Source: Amycolatopsis lurida
Lineage (GTDB): Bacteria; Actinomycetota; Actinomycetes; Mycobacteriales; Pseudonocardiaceae
DNA length: 64,000 nt
NCBI RefSeq assembly: GCF_900105055.1
Contig: NZ_FNTA01000004.1
Coordinates: 3,441,501-3,505,500, forward strand
Direction: 5' to 3'
Shown: piece by piece, positions 1-9,770 of the stretch
How positions within the stretch are numbered: position 1 is the first letter of the stretch
How the letters are laid out: every line of letters begins with the position of its first letter
The notes under the pieces: model-generated
The model's database searches: none
What the model was told of the DNA's origin: nothing
Seen by the model: the letters and a program-made list of their open reading frames with translations, nothing else
Made by a program: the position numbers and the translations under genes

Positions 1-1389
1 AGAAGATCATTTCGCGCCGTCGGCGCACTGACCTTGGCCTTCACCCTCGCCGGCACGCTGTCCGCGGTGCCCGCGTATGCCGATCCCGGCCCGAACATCA
101 AGGTCACGGCGGCCGTGCCGGACGGGCGCTGGCTCCGGGACGAGACCATTCCGATCGACCTGACGATCACCAACATCGGCGACGCCCCGGCGACCGAGGT
201 CAAGGCGCAGGGAAGTACCTACTCCGGCCCGCATTACAGCTTCGAACCGAACACCTGGGGGGAGCTGGACTTAGACAGCCCCGGAGCGACCCTCCAGGCG
301 GGCGAAAGCCGCACCTACCGCCTGACGGGCCTGATCTGGGCCGTCGAACCGGGCAATCCCGTGGTGAGACTCGACGTGAGGACCCCGGTCGACACCGATC
401 GCGCGGACAACACCGTCGATGTTCCGGTGAACGTGATCCCACCCGAGACCACCGAACGTGTCGCCGGCCAGGTTTACGGGGACAAGAACCTCGACGGCGT
501 GTTCTCCCCCGGAGAGGAGCTGGCCGGGATCACGGCGCGGATAGGCAGTTTCACCATGCCACAGGAACTGTCGGTGGTCACCGACGCCGCCGGACGGTTC
601 TCCTTTGACGCCGTCCCGGTCGGCTCCCATCGAGGGCTGTACTTCCGGGACGTCGCCGGCGGCTGGCTGATGCCGGAAAGCACCGTGATGCGCCTCGATG
701 GCAGCGGTAAGTACGAAGCACTGAGCATCCGGGGCCAGCAGCCGCTCAGCCAGGCACTTCAAGCGAAGATCGCGCTCGACAAGACGAGTTATGCGCCTGG
801 AGGGGCGGCCAAGGCGACGGTCACGCTGACGAACAGCGGCGCCCACCCGCTCTCCGGCCTCTTCGTGACTTGCAGGGACGACTCCGGAACGGACCTGAAG
901 ATCCCGCAGGAACAATGGGGCGCGTTCGGCTCCCCGCAGGCGGGCGCCCTGGCTCCGGGACAACGACTGGTGCTCTCCGTGACCGCCCAGGTACCCGACA
1001 TGGCCGCCTACTACGGCACCACGGCTCTTCACTGCGACTTCAACGGCAAGACCTACCTGTCCGGCCCGCAGGTATTCCTCGAAGCCAAGGTGCCCGGCAA
1101 GCGCGCCGACGCCCGGGGACTGGCCTGGGTCGACAAGAACAACAACTGGCGGCCGGACGACGGTGAAGGCCTCGCCAACACCGTCGCCACTTTGTCCACA
1201 AGGGACAACAAACTGGTTTCGTTCGCCAGGACCGACGCCAAGGGCTATGTGACGTTCCCCGGGGTCGCGGTCGGCGAGTACGTGTTCCGTGTGGCGGGCC
1301 CGTGGAAGCCGATTCAGGGCGACTCGACCATCCTGCACGTCGCGCCGCCCTACGGCTGGGAGTGGCGGGTGCAGCTGGAGCCGCGCTGA
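1..1389 (+). CDS. Secreted SdrD-like Ig-fold protein (5' end outside window)
   Basis: The reading frame is open from base 1, so the true start lies upstream. The first visible residues (two arginines, a hydrophobic stretch, then AYA before DPG) are the rest of a Sec-type signal peptide. Two segments (about residues 156-235 and 372-460 of the visible part) share a pattern of G-x-x-(Y/W)-x-D-K-N followed later by a TDA-G-x(3)-F core, as in SdrD B-like or prealbumin-like repeats of surface proteins. Between and before them lie CARDB-like stretches with TxTNxG motifs. No LPxTG sorting motif or C-terminal membrane segment is present, so it is probably released or loosely wall-associated. No enzymatic role is apparent. 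Confidence 0.8.
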   Translation, partial: RRSFRAVGALTLAFTLAGTLSAVPAYADPGPNIKVTAAVPDGRWLRDETIPIDLTITNIGDAPATEVKAQGSTYSGPHYSFEPNTWGELDLDSPGATLQAGESRTYRLTGLIWAVEPGNPVVRLDVRTPVDTDRADNTVDVPVNVIPPETTERVAGQVYGDKNLDGVFSPGEELAGITARIGSFTMPQELSVVTDAAGRFSFDAVPVGSHRGLYFRDVAGGWLMPESTVMRLDGSGKYEALSIRGQQPLSQALQAKIALDKTSYAPGGAAKATVTLTNSGAHPLSGLFVTCRDDSGTDLKIPQEQWGAFGSPQAGALAPGQRLVLSVTAQVPDMAAYYGTTALHCDFNGKTYLSGPQVFLEAKVPGKRADARGLAWVDKNNNWRPDDGEGLANTVATLSTRDNKLVSFARTDAKGYVTFPGVAVGEYVFRVAGPWKPIQGDSTILHVAPPYGWEWRVQLEPR

Positions 1390-1398
1390 CCCTCTTCC

Positions 1399-1445
1399 GA
1401 CTGTGTGGATTTCGGGACATCTGACGTCCCGAAATCCACACAGTC
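1399..1445. terminator. 20-bp perfect palindrome between convergent genes
   Basis: Arms 1399-1418 and 1426-1445 are exact reverse complements around a 7-nt loop. The element sits between the stop codons of two convergent genes, 10 and 17 bp away, so a bidirectional terminator is the simplest role. A 14-bp core (GTGTGGATTTCGGG) recurs as another hairpin at 50289-50327, also between convergent genes, which suggests a dispersed repeat family. Confidence 0.75.
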
Positions 1446-1461
1446 GTCACTTACGAGGTCC

Positions 1462-2124
1462 TCAGCCCTGAACGAACTTCGCCGCCAGGCCCTGCCCGAC
1501 CGAGGCCGACTTCCCGTTGTCCTCGATCGGCGACACCTTCGAGTTCTTGAAGCAGATGTAGGTCACGCCCGAGTCGACGCCGCCGTTCTTCGGGTCCGGG
1601 TTGATCCCGAGCGCCTTCGCGGCCGCGTAAGACGCTTCGCCGATGATGTCCTTCGGGCCGGTGTCGCCGATGACGGTGTAGAGCACCTTGTCGTTGTAGA
1701 TCACCGCGCACGAGCCGGCGCCCTTGAGGCCGGCCTTCTCGAAGTTCCACGTGCTGCTGATGCTCGGCACGACGACGTACGGCGTCTGGTCGGCGATCAG
1801 CGCCTTGCCGTCGGAGCGCGGGTACGCGGTGCCGTCTTGGAACCACGGGTCGGTGTTCTTGTTGCAGCGCGCGGTCGGCTGCCCATCGCAGTCGACGTCC
1901 ATGTCGGCCTTCCAGAACACGGCGCTCCCCGCGTCGCAGACCGCGATGGTCCGGCCGGTTTCCTCGTCGGTCTTGTATTTGCCGTTCGAGACCTGTTTGC
2001 AGCTGGTGGTCTTCGCCAGCAACTGCTGGGCGGTCGGGGCCGCTTCCGGTGATGCGGCGGCCGTTGCCGCGGGAGCCAACCCGGCGGCCACCACCATCGC
2101 CGAGAACAAGAGGAGTTTCCGCAT
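1462..2124 (-). CDS. Secreted GH75 chitosanase
   Basis: Predicted secreted endo-chitosanase that would cleave beta-1,4-glucosamine polymers. The N-terminus (MRKLLLFSAMVV..., alanine-rich to about residue 24) is a signal peptide. The mature part carries the family 75 hallmarks: FWKADMDVDCDGQ with several acidic residues and cysteines, and later GDTGP...IGEAS, whose Asp and Glu are the likely catalytic pair by family analogy. The 220-aa length is normal for secreted bacterial GH75. I chose the ATG at 2124 because AAAGGGG lies 8 nt upstream; a GTG 9 bp further up is the alternative. It stands alone, with an AT-rich palindromic upstream region (2123-2174). Confidence 0.85.
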   Translation of the reverse strand: MRKLLLFSAMVVAAGLAPAATAAASPEAAPTAQQLLAKTTSCKQVSNGKYKTDEETGRTIAVCDAGSAVFWKADMDVDCDGQPTARCNKNTDPWFQDGTAYPRSDGKALIADQTPYVVVPSISSTWNFEKAGLKGAGSCAVIYNDKVLYTVIGDTGPKDIIGEASYAAAKALGINPDPKNGGVDSGVTYICFKNSKVSPIEDNGKSASVGQGLAAKFVQG

Positions 2125-2174
2125 TCCGAGCACCCCTTTGTTAATAAGACTTCTTTATCGAGGGTGCTCAGAAT
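2123..2174 (-). promoter_or_regulatory. Imperfect 13-bp inverted repeat at the chitosanase promoter
   Basis: ATTCCGAGCACCC (2123-2135) is matched in inverted form by GGGTGCTCAGAAT (2162-2174), 12 of 13 positions. The arms flank an unusually AT-rich 26-bp core containing TTAATAAGAC and TCTTTATC. The proximal arm overlaps the start codon and ribosome-binding region of the chitosanase. This could be a repressor operator pair around the promoter or an mRNA hairpin hiding the start. Confidence 0.4.
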
Positions 2175-2231
2175 GCCGCCGCCGACGGCTTCGATTCAAG
2201 GGTTATTTTCCCACCGCACAAGGAAATCCGG

Positions 2232-2888
2232 TCAAAAGCGGGCAAGCCTGGCGACCCGCGCCATGAGCCGTCCCGCTCGGCGGTACAGCCCTTCCCGCTC
2301 ACCGAGCACACTGTCGATCCACTCCTGGTCGACGTCGTGCCGCACCTCGATCCGCGGCCGCAGCCAGCCGTCGCGCGAAGCCGCGCCGCCTTCGGTCGTG
2401 TAGACCCTCGTCGCGCCGGAACGCCGGAGCCTGCTGAGCACCCGCCGGTCGTAGGCGCCGAACGGCGGCGCGTACGCGCGCACGGGTTTCCCGCTCAAGT
2501 CCGCGAGCAGTTTCGGCGCGGTTTCCAGTTCACGCCGGGCGTTCCGATCGTCGAGCCGCCGCCAGTCGCGGTGCTCCCAGCCGTGCGAGCCGATCGACAT
2601 GCCCGCCTCGACCAGCTCGCGAAGGCCGTCGGCGTCGAGGAAACCCCGCTGCCCGATCCGGCCTGCCAGCGGGAAGAACTCGGCCGTGAGATCGCGCTCC
2701 ACCAGCCTGGGGAGCGCGATCTCGACGTCCGAGGAGTTGCCGTCGTCGAACGTGAGGCCGACGTCTTCGCGTCCGGCCACGGTGTCGAGCACCCGCTCGA
2801 ACTGTTCGACCGTCACCCATGTTTCGTTTTCACCGGGATCCAGCGCGCGCACGGGCCTGCCCACGCCGCCTATCGCCAGGATCACCAT
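2232..2888 (-). CDS. Polysaccharide deacetylase (NodB domain, CE4)
   Basis: A NodB-homology deacetylase of 218 aa, expected to remove N- or O-acetyl groups from a polysaccharide such as peptidoglycan or chitin-type glycans using a divalent metal. The first CE4 motif TFDDG is at residues 46-50 and the H-x3-H metal motif (SHGWEH) at about 101-106; a PPFG(A)YD motif follows. No signal peptide is evident from the chosen ATG, which follows GAGG at a good distance. In-frame codons further upstream exist but lack a better ribosome site. It lies next to a chitosanase on the same strand, separated by about 100 bp, which hints at glucosamine-polymer metabolism without proving it. Confidence 0.8.
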   Translation of the reverse strand: MVILAIGGVGRPVRALDPGENETWVTVEQFERVLDTVAGREDVGLTFDDGNSSDVEIALPRLVERDLTAEFFPLAGRIGQRGFLDADGLRELVEAGMSIGSHGWEHRDWRRLDDRNARRELETAPKLLADLSGKPVRAYAPPFGAYDRRVLSRLRRSGATRVYTTEGGAASRDGWLRPRIEVRHDVDQEWIDSVLGEREGLYRRAGRLMARVARLARF

Positions 2889-2979
2889 CCGCGCCTCATT
2901 CGGGACCGAGTGTGTTTCCCGATTAATCGAGTTGGCGAACGGAGTAGTTACATGATCCCGCAAGGTGTCCACGAACGGA

Positions 2980-3825
2980 TTACTTGCGGATCTCCAGGGT
3001 GCAGCACTTCGGGCCGCCGCCCGCCTTCCTGAGCTCGGAAATGTCCAGGAAGACGACCTCGTAGCCGCGGTCGGTCAGCCGCGCCGCCAATCCGGTCGCC
3101 TCGACCGGCAGAACGACGTTGCGGCCGTCGGACACCCCGTTCAGGCCGAAGCACTCCGCGTCGGCCCGGTCCGCGATTACCGCGTCCGGGAACATCCGCT
3201 CCAGCACCCTCCGCGACCCGGCCGAGAAGGCCTCCGGGAAGTAGGCGATCTGGGCGGGCGTGGTGTCGGTGGCCTCGGCGAGCACGAACAGCGCGGTGTC
3301 GAGGTGGTAATAGCTCGGGTCGATCAGCCGCAGCGACACGACCGGGACACCGAGGACCTCCTGCGCTTCGGCGTGCGCGGCCGGGTCGGTCCGGAAGCCG
3401 GTGCCGGCGAGCAGGACCTTGCCGGTCCACGCGAAGTCGCCCTCGGCTTCGTTGATCTTCTCGGGCATGGTGATGTCGCGGTAGCCGTGCTCGACGAACC
3501 AGCGGCGGAAGTGCTCGGCCTCGGCGGTGCGCTGCGGCGCGCGGAACCGCGAACCGAGGACACGACCGTCGACGACGGTGCCGGAGTTCGCGGCGAACAC
3601 CATGTCGGGCAGCCCTGGCTGGGCCTCGATCTCCTCGACGGTGTGACCGAGGCGCCGATAGGTATCGCGGAGTTCGGTCCATTGCGCCATCGCGGTGTCG
3701 ACGCTGACCGGGACCGACGGGTCCATCCAGGGGTTGATGACGTAGTCCACCGCGAAGTACCGCGGCGGGCACATGAGGTAGCGGCGCGTCGTGGGTACAC
3801 GGGGCTGCTGCTCCAGTTCCGGCAT
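2980..3825 (-). CDS. ddaH: Dimethylargininase / amidinotransferase-superfamily hydrolase (DDAH-like)
   Basis: A 281-aa member of the guanidino-group-modifying superfamily, most like N(omega),N(omega)-dimethylarginine dimethylaminohydrolase, which yields citrulline from methylated arginine or acts on arginine-related substrates. Visible family features are PDMVFAANSG (about 73-82), NEAEGD, the catalytic-type histidine in YYHLDTALF (about 174), and a C-terminal cysteine pair in GGGPKCCTLE (274-275), one being the nucleophile. I chose the ATG giving MPELEQQ; the frame is open about 105 bp further up. It is divergent from an Lrp/AsnC regulator, a common arrangement for actinobacterial amino acid catabolic genes. 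True substrate is uncertain. Confidence 0.75.
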   Translation of the reverse strand: MPELEQQPRVPTTRRYLMCPPRYFAVDYVINPWMDPSVPVSVDTAMAQWTELRDTYRRLGHTVEEIEAQPGLPDMVFAANSGTVVDGRVLGSRFRAPQRTAEAEHFRRWFVEHGYRDITMPEKINEAEGDFAWTGKVLLAGTGFRTDPAAHAEAQEVLGVPVVSLRLIDPSYYHLDTALFVLAEATDTTPAQIAYFPEAFSAGSRRVLERMFPDAVIADRADAECFGLNGVSDGRNVVLPVEATGLAARLTDRGYEVVFLDISELRKAGGGPKCCTLEIRK

Positions 3826-3830
3826 ACCCG

Positions 3831-3849
3831 AAGGGTAAGGCTGACCTAA
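3831..3849 (-). promoter_or_regulatory. Possible iron-box (DtxR/IdeR-type) site
   Basis: Read on the minus strand, TTAGGTCAGCCTTACCCTT matches the recalled IdeR/DmdR consensus (TTAGGTTAGSCTAACCTAA) at 14 of 19 positions. It lies immediately upstream of the ddaH start and about 50 bp from the divergent lrp. This is a visual match only, and no iron-related gene is adjacent. Confidence 0.3.
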
Positions 3850-3899
3850 TTCCGCAATCAATCGCTGTTCGCTGCGCATATACCTGCTAAACATTGCGT

Positions 3900-4346
3900 G
3901 TGAACACCATCGACCAGCGAATCGTTTCATGCCTGATGGCCAACGCGAGGTCCAGCTACGCCGACATCGGCAAGGTCGTCGGTCTGTCCGCGCCCGCGGT
4001 GAAGCGACGGGTCGACAGACTGCTCGAAACCGGGGTCCTGCGCGGCTTCACCGCGGTCGTCGACCCGGAGGCGCTGGGCTGGGGCACCGAGGCGTTCGTC
4101 GAGATGACCTGCAACGGCAACATCACCCCGGCCCGGATCCGCGCCCGGCTGGAGCCGTTGCCGGAGGTCGTCGCGGCGTACACGGTGTCGGGCGCGGCCG
4201 ACGCGATCGTCCATCTGCGCGCCTCGGACATCCACCATCTGGAGACCGCGCTGGAACGGCTGCGCGGGCTGGAGATCGTCGACCGCACGGTGTCCACCGT
4301 CGTCCTGTCCCGGCTACTGGAGCGCCCGCCGACACCCGAAGCGTGA
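3900..4346 (+). CDS. Lrp/AsnC family transcriptional regulator
   Basis: A 148-aa one-component regulator with an N-terminal winged helix-turn-helix (DQRIVSCLMANARSSYADIG, then LSAPAVKRRVDRL) and a C-terminal RAM/ligand-binding domain with the usual beta-alpha pattern. Such proteins bind amino acids and control neighbouring catabolic genes. Its divergence from ddaH suggests control of arginine-derivative metabolism. I chose the GTG at 3900; a TTG lies two codons earlier. No Shine-Dalgarno is visible, and a TGCTAAAC-type -10 ends just upstream, so a leaderless transcript is possible. Only 13 bp separate it from the downstream hydratase gene. Confidence 0.85.
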   Translation: MNTIDQRIVSCLMANARSSYADIGKVVGLSAPAVKRRVDRLLETGVLRGFTAVVDPEALGWGTEAFVEMTCNGNITPARIRARLEPLPEVVAAYTVSGAADAIVHLRASDIHHLETALERLRGLEIVDRTVSTVVLSRLLERPPTPEA

Positions 4347-4359
4347 CACCCTCGTTCCC

Positions 4360-5112
4360 GTGACCGATCAGATCCGCTCCAGCCACGACGGCGGCGTCGC
4401 CGTGCTCACCATCGACGCGCCCGCGACCCGCAACGCCCTGACGCTCGACCTCTCCGCGCAGCTGGCCGAGGCCGTTTCGCGCGCCGAAGCCGACGAAAGC
4501 GTCCACGCTCTGGTCATCACCGGCGCACCGCCGGCGTTCTGCGCGGGCGCCGATCTGGACACGCTCGCCGGCGCCAAGGAAGACGGGCTCCGCGCGATCT
4601 ACGACGGATTCCTCTCGGTGGCGCGGTGTTCCCTCCCGACGATCGCCGCGGTCGGCGGTGCCGCCGTCGGCGCCGGACTGAACCTCGCGCTCGCCGCGGA
4701 CGTCCGCATCGTGGGACCGAAGGCGAAATTCGTGGCCAGATTTCTCGATCTGGGCATCCATCCCGGCGGCGGGATGACGTGGATGATCCAGCGGCTCGTC
4801 GGCCCGCAGAAGGCAGCGGCGATGACGCTCTTCGGTGAAGTCGTCGGCGCCGAAGCCGCTGTCGAATGCGGGCTCGCGCTCCGGCTCGCCGACGGGGATC
4901 TGGTCGAGGCCGCCCGTGAACTGGCGAAACCCGCCGTCGGCGCGCCGCGCGACGTCCTTCTCGCGACGAAGCGCACGCTCCGGCACACCTCGTCGCTGAC
5001 CGACCATTCTGCCGCCGTCGACGCCGAGATCGCACCGCAGCTGGCGTCACTCACCGCACCCGCGTTCACCGAACGGCTGGCCAGGCTGCGAGCGTCGATG
5101 ACCGGCCAATGA
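4360..5112 (+). CDS. Enoyl-CoA hydratase/isomerase family protein
   Basis: A 250-aa crotonase-fold protein. Family landmarks are the oxyanion-hole region AFCAGADLDTLAG (about 52-64) and AAVGGAAVGAGLNLALAADVRI (about 95-116). In classical hydratases two acidic residues do the chemistry; here the second segment reads FLDLGIHPGGGMTW, so the exact reaction (hydratase, isomerase or other crotonase) cannot be fixed. It probably acts in fatty acid or branched acyl-CoA degradation. The GTG start at 4360 follows the lrp stop by 13 bp, so the two may be cotranscribed. Confidence 0.8.
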   Translation: MTDQIRSSHDGGVAVLTIDAPATRNALTLDLSAQLAEAVSRAEADESVHALVITGAPPAFCAGADLDTLAGAKEDGLRAIYDGFLSVARCSLPTIAAVGGAAVGAGLNLALAADVRIVGPKAKFVARFLDLGIHPGGGMTWMIQRLVGPQKAAAMTLFGEVVGAEAAVECGLALRLADGDLVEAARELAKPAVGAPRDVLLATKRTLRHTSSLTDHSAAVDAEIAPQLASLTAPAFTERLARLRASMTGQ

Positions 5113-5180
5113 CCGTTCCTCGACCGGACTTCACTACGCTGGAAGGAGATACGGCTCACAATCGAGCCGCATCGCCGACC

Positions 5181-5195
5181 GTTACCATCGGTAAC
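5181..5195. promoter_or_regulatory. GTTACC-ATC-GGTAAC palindrome upstream of korA
   Basis: A perfect 6-bp inverted repeat around a 3-bp centre, followed by AT-rich AGATAAACCGGATAATC. It lies about 210 bp before korA in the 290-bp gap after the enoyl-CoA hydratase, so it may be an operator next to a distal promoter. No gene is apparent in that gap. Confidence 0.35.
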
Positions 5196-5280
5196 AGATA
5201 AACCGGATAATCCCCGCTCAGCGCCGAGCTCAGGACACTCGAGGAGTAGGTCCAGACCGTTTTTACGGCAACCTGGAAAG

Positions 5281-5305
5281 TGTCCCGAGGACTAACCTCG
5301 GGACA
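5281..5305. promoter_or_regulatory. 10-bp stem-loop in the korAB leader region
   Basis: TGTCCCGAGG (5281-5290) and CCTCGGGACA (5296-5305) form a perfect hairpin with the loop ACTAA, about 100 bp upstream of the korA ATG. No T-run follows, so it is more likely an operator or leader structure than a terminator, though a terminator for an upstream transcript cannot be excluded. Confidence 0.4.
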
Positions 5306-5402
5306 TGGCACCTGTGACCTGGCCGACACCGCCGGGCGAGGCACGCCGAACTCCGGCATGGCCGGGGACGACGCACGTCGGGAGAGAGGGAATCCCTGAC
5401 CT

Positions 5403-7306
<1,904 letters not shown>

Positions 7307-7310
<4 letters not shown>

Positions 7311-8374
7311 CCGCGATCGATCTGGGGATCCCCACCCTCGGCGGCTTGGACCTTGTGCCGACCGAGACCGAACCGCAGAAGGCGAAGGACTACAAGTCGG
7401 ACCAGGAGGTCCGCTGGTGTCCCGGCTGCGGTGACTACGTCGTGCTCAACGCCGTGCAGTCGTTCCTGCCGACACTCGGCCTCAAGCGCGAGAACATCGT
7501 GTTCATCTCGGGTATCGGGTGCTCGTCCCGGTTCCCGTACTACCTGAACACCTATGGCATGCACTCGATCCACGGCCGGGCGCCGTCGATCGCGACCGGG
7601 CTCGCGACCGCGCGGCCCGATCTGTCGGTGTGGGTCGTCACCGGTGACGGCGACGCGCTGTCCATCGGCGGCAACCACCTCATCCACGCGTTGCGCCGCA
7701 ACGTGAACATCAAGATCCTGCTGTTCAACAACCGGATCTACGGCCTCACGAAGGGCCAGTACTCGCCGACGTCCGGGCCGGGCATGGTCACGAAGTCGAC
7801 CCCAATGGGCTCGGTCGACACCCCGTTCAACCCGCTTTCGCTGGCGATCGGCGCCGAGGCGTCGTTCGTGGGCCGCGCGCTCGACTCGGACCGCAAGGGT
7901 CTGACCGAGGTGCTGGAGGCCGCCGCGAAGCACCGCGGGTCGGCGCTGGTGGAGATCTACCAGAACTGCCCGATCTTCAACGACGGCGCCTTCGACGTCC
8001 TCAAGGACAAGGACGAGGCCGCGACCCGGCTCATCCCGCTGAAGGCGGGCGAGCCGATCAAGTTCGGGCCTCAGGGCGAATACGGGGTCACGCGAAGCGG
8101 CTGGGCCGGCCTGGAGGTCGGGAAGGTCGCGAACATCGGCGAGGAGAACCTCGTCGTGCACGACCCGGCGATCGAGGACACCTCGTACGCTTTCGCGCTT
8201 TCGCGGATCGGCGACCAGAACCTGAACCACGTGCCGACCGGCATCCTGCGGCAGGTCGAGCGGCCCACCTACGACGACCAGGCGCGCGCCCAGGTCGCGG
8301 AGGCCCAGGCCGCCCGCAAGCCCGACCTTCAGGGGCTGCTGCGCGGCAAGGACACCTGGACCGTCGTCAGCTAG
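7307..8374 (+). CDS. korB: 2-oxoglutarate:ferredoxin oxidoreductase, beta subunit
   Basis: KorB, 355 aa, is the thiamine-diphosphate-binding partner of KorA. The early CPGCGDYVVLNA motif and later GIGCSSRFPYY supply cysteines for the iron-sulfur cluster. GDGDALSIGGNH followed by LLFNNRIYGLTKGQ is the ThDP/Mg binding region. The GTG at 7307 overlaps the korA stop. A frame open further upstream lies inside korA and is ignored. A strong hairpin terminator follows 21 bp after the stop, so korAB looks like a two-gene operon. Confidence 0.92.
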
Positions 8375-8395
8375 CCGGTCCTCAAGCGCGTGAAG

Positions 8396-8430
8396 GCCCC
8401 CTTCCCTCGGCTGAGCCGAGGGAAGGGGGC
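8396..8430. terminator. Intrinsic terminator after korAB
   Basis: A 16-bp perfect stem (GCCCCCTTCCCTCGGC and its complement, 8396-8411 and 8415-8430) with a TGA loop, followed by TTT on the plus strand. It lies between korB and the convergent sunset-domain gene and can serve both. Confidence 0.9.
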
Positions 8431-8444
8431 TTTCGCGCGCTTCA

Positions 8445-9755
8445 TCAGGTGAGGGGTCGGAAGCCCACTCGCTCCGCGTCGGCGGCGGAGCGGAACCAGA
8501 CCTCCGCGACCATCTTCGGGAACTGCGGCGAGTCCTCCGTGCAGTACCGCAGAGCGGTCACGCTGGCCTTGACCGCGAAGTCGTCGGCGGGACGGCCACC
8601 GCCCGGCCGTGGCATCGCCGAACCGGGACCGAACGGGCCGGGCGGGACGGACTCCGTCACCGGAGCGACCTGCCGCGCGGGCGGGGGCTCGGGGGCGGGC
8701 ATCGCGTCGCCGGGCTGGACGGCGGGCTCGAACAGCGAGCCGCTCTGCCCGCCGGACAGTTCCGGCTCACGACGTTCGATCGCCCGCATGGACGGCTGGA
8801 TCGGCTGCGGCGGCTCGAAACCCCCGCGCACCGCACCGCGCGGCGTGCGCTTGGGCAGCACCTGGGTGGCTTCGGCGGGCGTCTCGGGCTCCGAGTCGAG
8901 GAGACCGCCCTTCGCTTCTTCGTCGGAACCGAAGGCGTACGCGGGCGGCGGGTCGTGCAGCTCTTCTTCCCGCTCGAACCAGTTGGTCTCGACGGGGGCC
9001 TGCTCGGTCTCCACACGCGACGCGGGGCTGAACAGCGAAACCGGCTCCGGCTGCGTCTCGGCGCCTTCGGGGTCCAGCTGCATCTCCAAGCGGGACCGGT
9101 ACGGCCCCTCGCCCGGCAAGGACGGCTGCGGCTCGGGTTCCGGCTCCGGCTCGACGTCGAGCTGCGAGGCGGGCTGAAGGTAGTCGGTCGCCGCGGCGAC
9201 GTACGGGTTCTCGGGCTGCGGCTCGGGTTCGGGCTCCGGCTCCGGCAACGCCGCCGGGATGTACTGCGTCCGCTCCGCAGCGAGCTCCGCGTCAGGCTCG
9301 GGCTCGGGGTCCGGCTGGGGCGCGGTGCGGTACTCGGCCTCGTACTCTTCTTCGGGCTCGAAGATCTGCGTCGAAGAGTGCTCCGGCTCCTCGGCAGGCT
9401 CTTCGTCCTTGACCGGCTCCTCGGCAGGCTCGGTCCACTGCTGCGCGGGCTCCTGCTCGGTGAGCGTCTCGGGGTACGCGGGCTTCGACGGCTCCTCGAC
9501 GGCCGCGAACTCCTCGTCCAGCTCGTCGTGCGACGGCTTCGCGAGATACGCGGTCCCGCCGGCGACGGCCGCCGCCCCCGCGCCGAGGCTCACCCCGGCC
9601 GGCAGTCTCGACGTCTCGGCGTGCGCGGTGGCCAGCGAGCTTTCCAGCTCACGGATGCGCTTGCGCGCCGGGAGCACCAGCACCAGCCAGGTGAGCAGCG
9701 CGCCGACGACGAACGCCAGCAGACTCCACAGCCAAACCTGTCCGAAAATGGACAT
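8445..9755 (-). CDS. Membrane-anchored protein with acidic linker and sunset domain
   Basis: A 436-aa protein with one N-terminal membrane helix (about 8-29), a short helical segment, and a second weakly hydrophobic Ala/Gly stretch (about 55-70). A long Pro/Glu-rich acidic low-complexity region with many PEPEPEP runs spans about 75-370. The last 45 residues (FAVKASVTALRYCTEDSPQF...AEVWFRSAADAERVGF) match the actinobacterial sunset domain. The architecture suggests a tethered domain held away from the membrane. Its function is unknown. The gene is 15 bp downstream of the polyprenyl synthase on the same strand. Confidence 0.75.
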   Translation of the reverse strand: MSIFGQVWLWSLLAFVVGALLTWLVLVLPARKRIRELESSLATAHAETSRLPAGVSLGAGAAAVAGGTAYLAKPSHDELDEEFAAVEEPSKPAYPETLTEQEPAQQWTEPAEEPVKDEEPAEEPEHSSTQIFEPEEEYEAEYRTAPQPDPEPEPDAELAAERTQYIPAALPEPEPEPEPQPENPYVAAATDYLQPASQLDVEPEPEPEPQPSLPGEGPYRSRLEMQLDPEGAETQPEPVSLFSPASRVETEQAPVETNWFEREEELHDPPPAYAFGSDEEAKGGLLDSEPETPAEATQVLPKRTPRGAVRGGFEPPQPIQPSMRAIERREPELSGGQSGSLFEPAVQPGDAMPAPEPPPARQVAPVTESVPPGPFGPGSAMPRPGGGRPADDFAVKASVTALRYCTEDSPQFPKMVAEVWFRSAADAERVGFRPLT

Positions 9756-9770
9756 CTAACCTGCCCTTTG

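Noticed and set aside
271..1338. A 355-codon minus-strand frame over the first gene
   Set aside because: Shadow of the secreted SdrD-like protein, which has recognisable repeats and a signal peptide.
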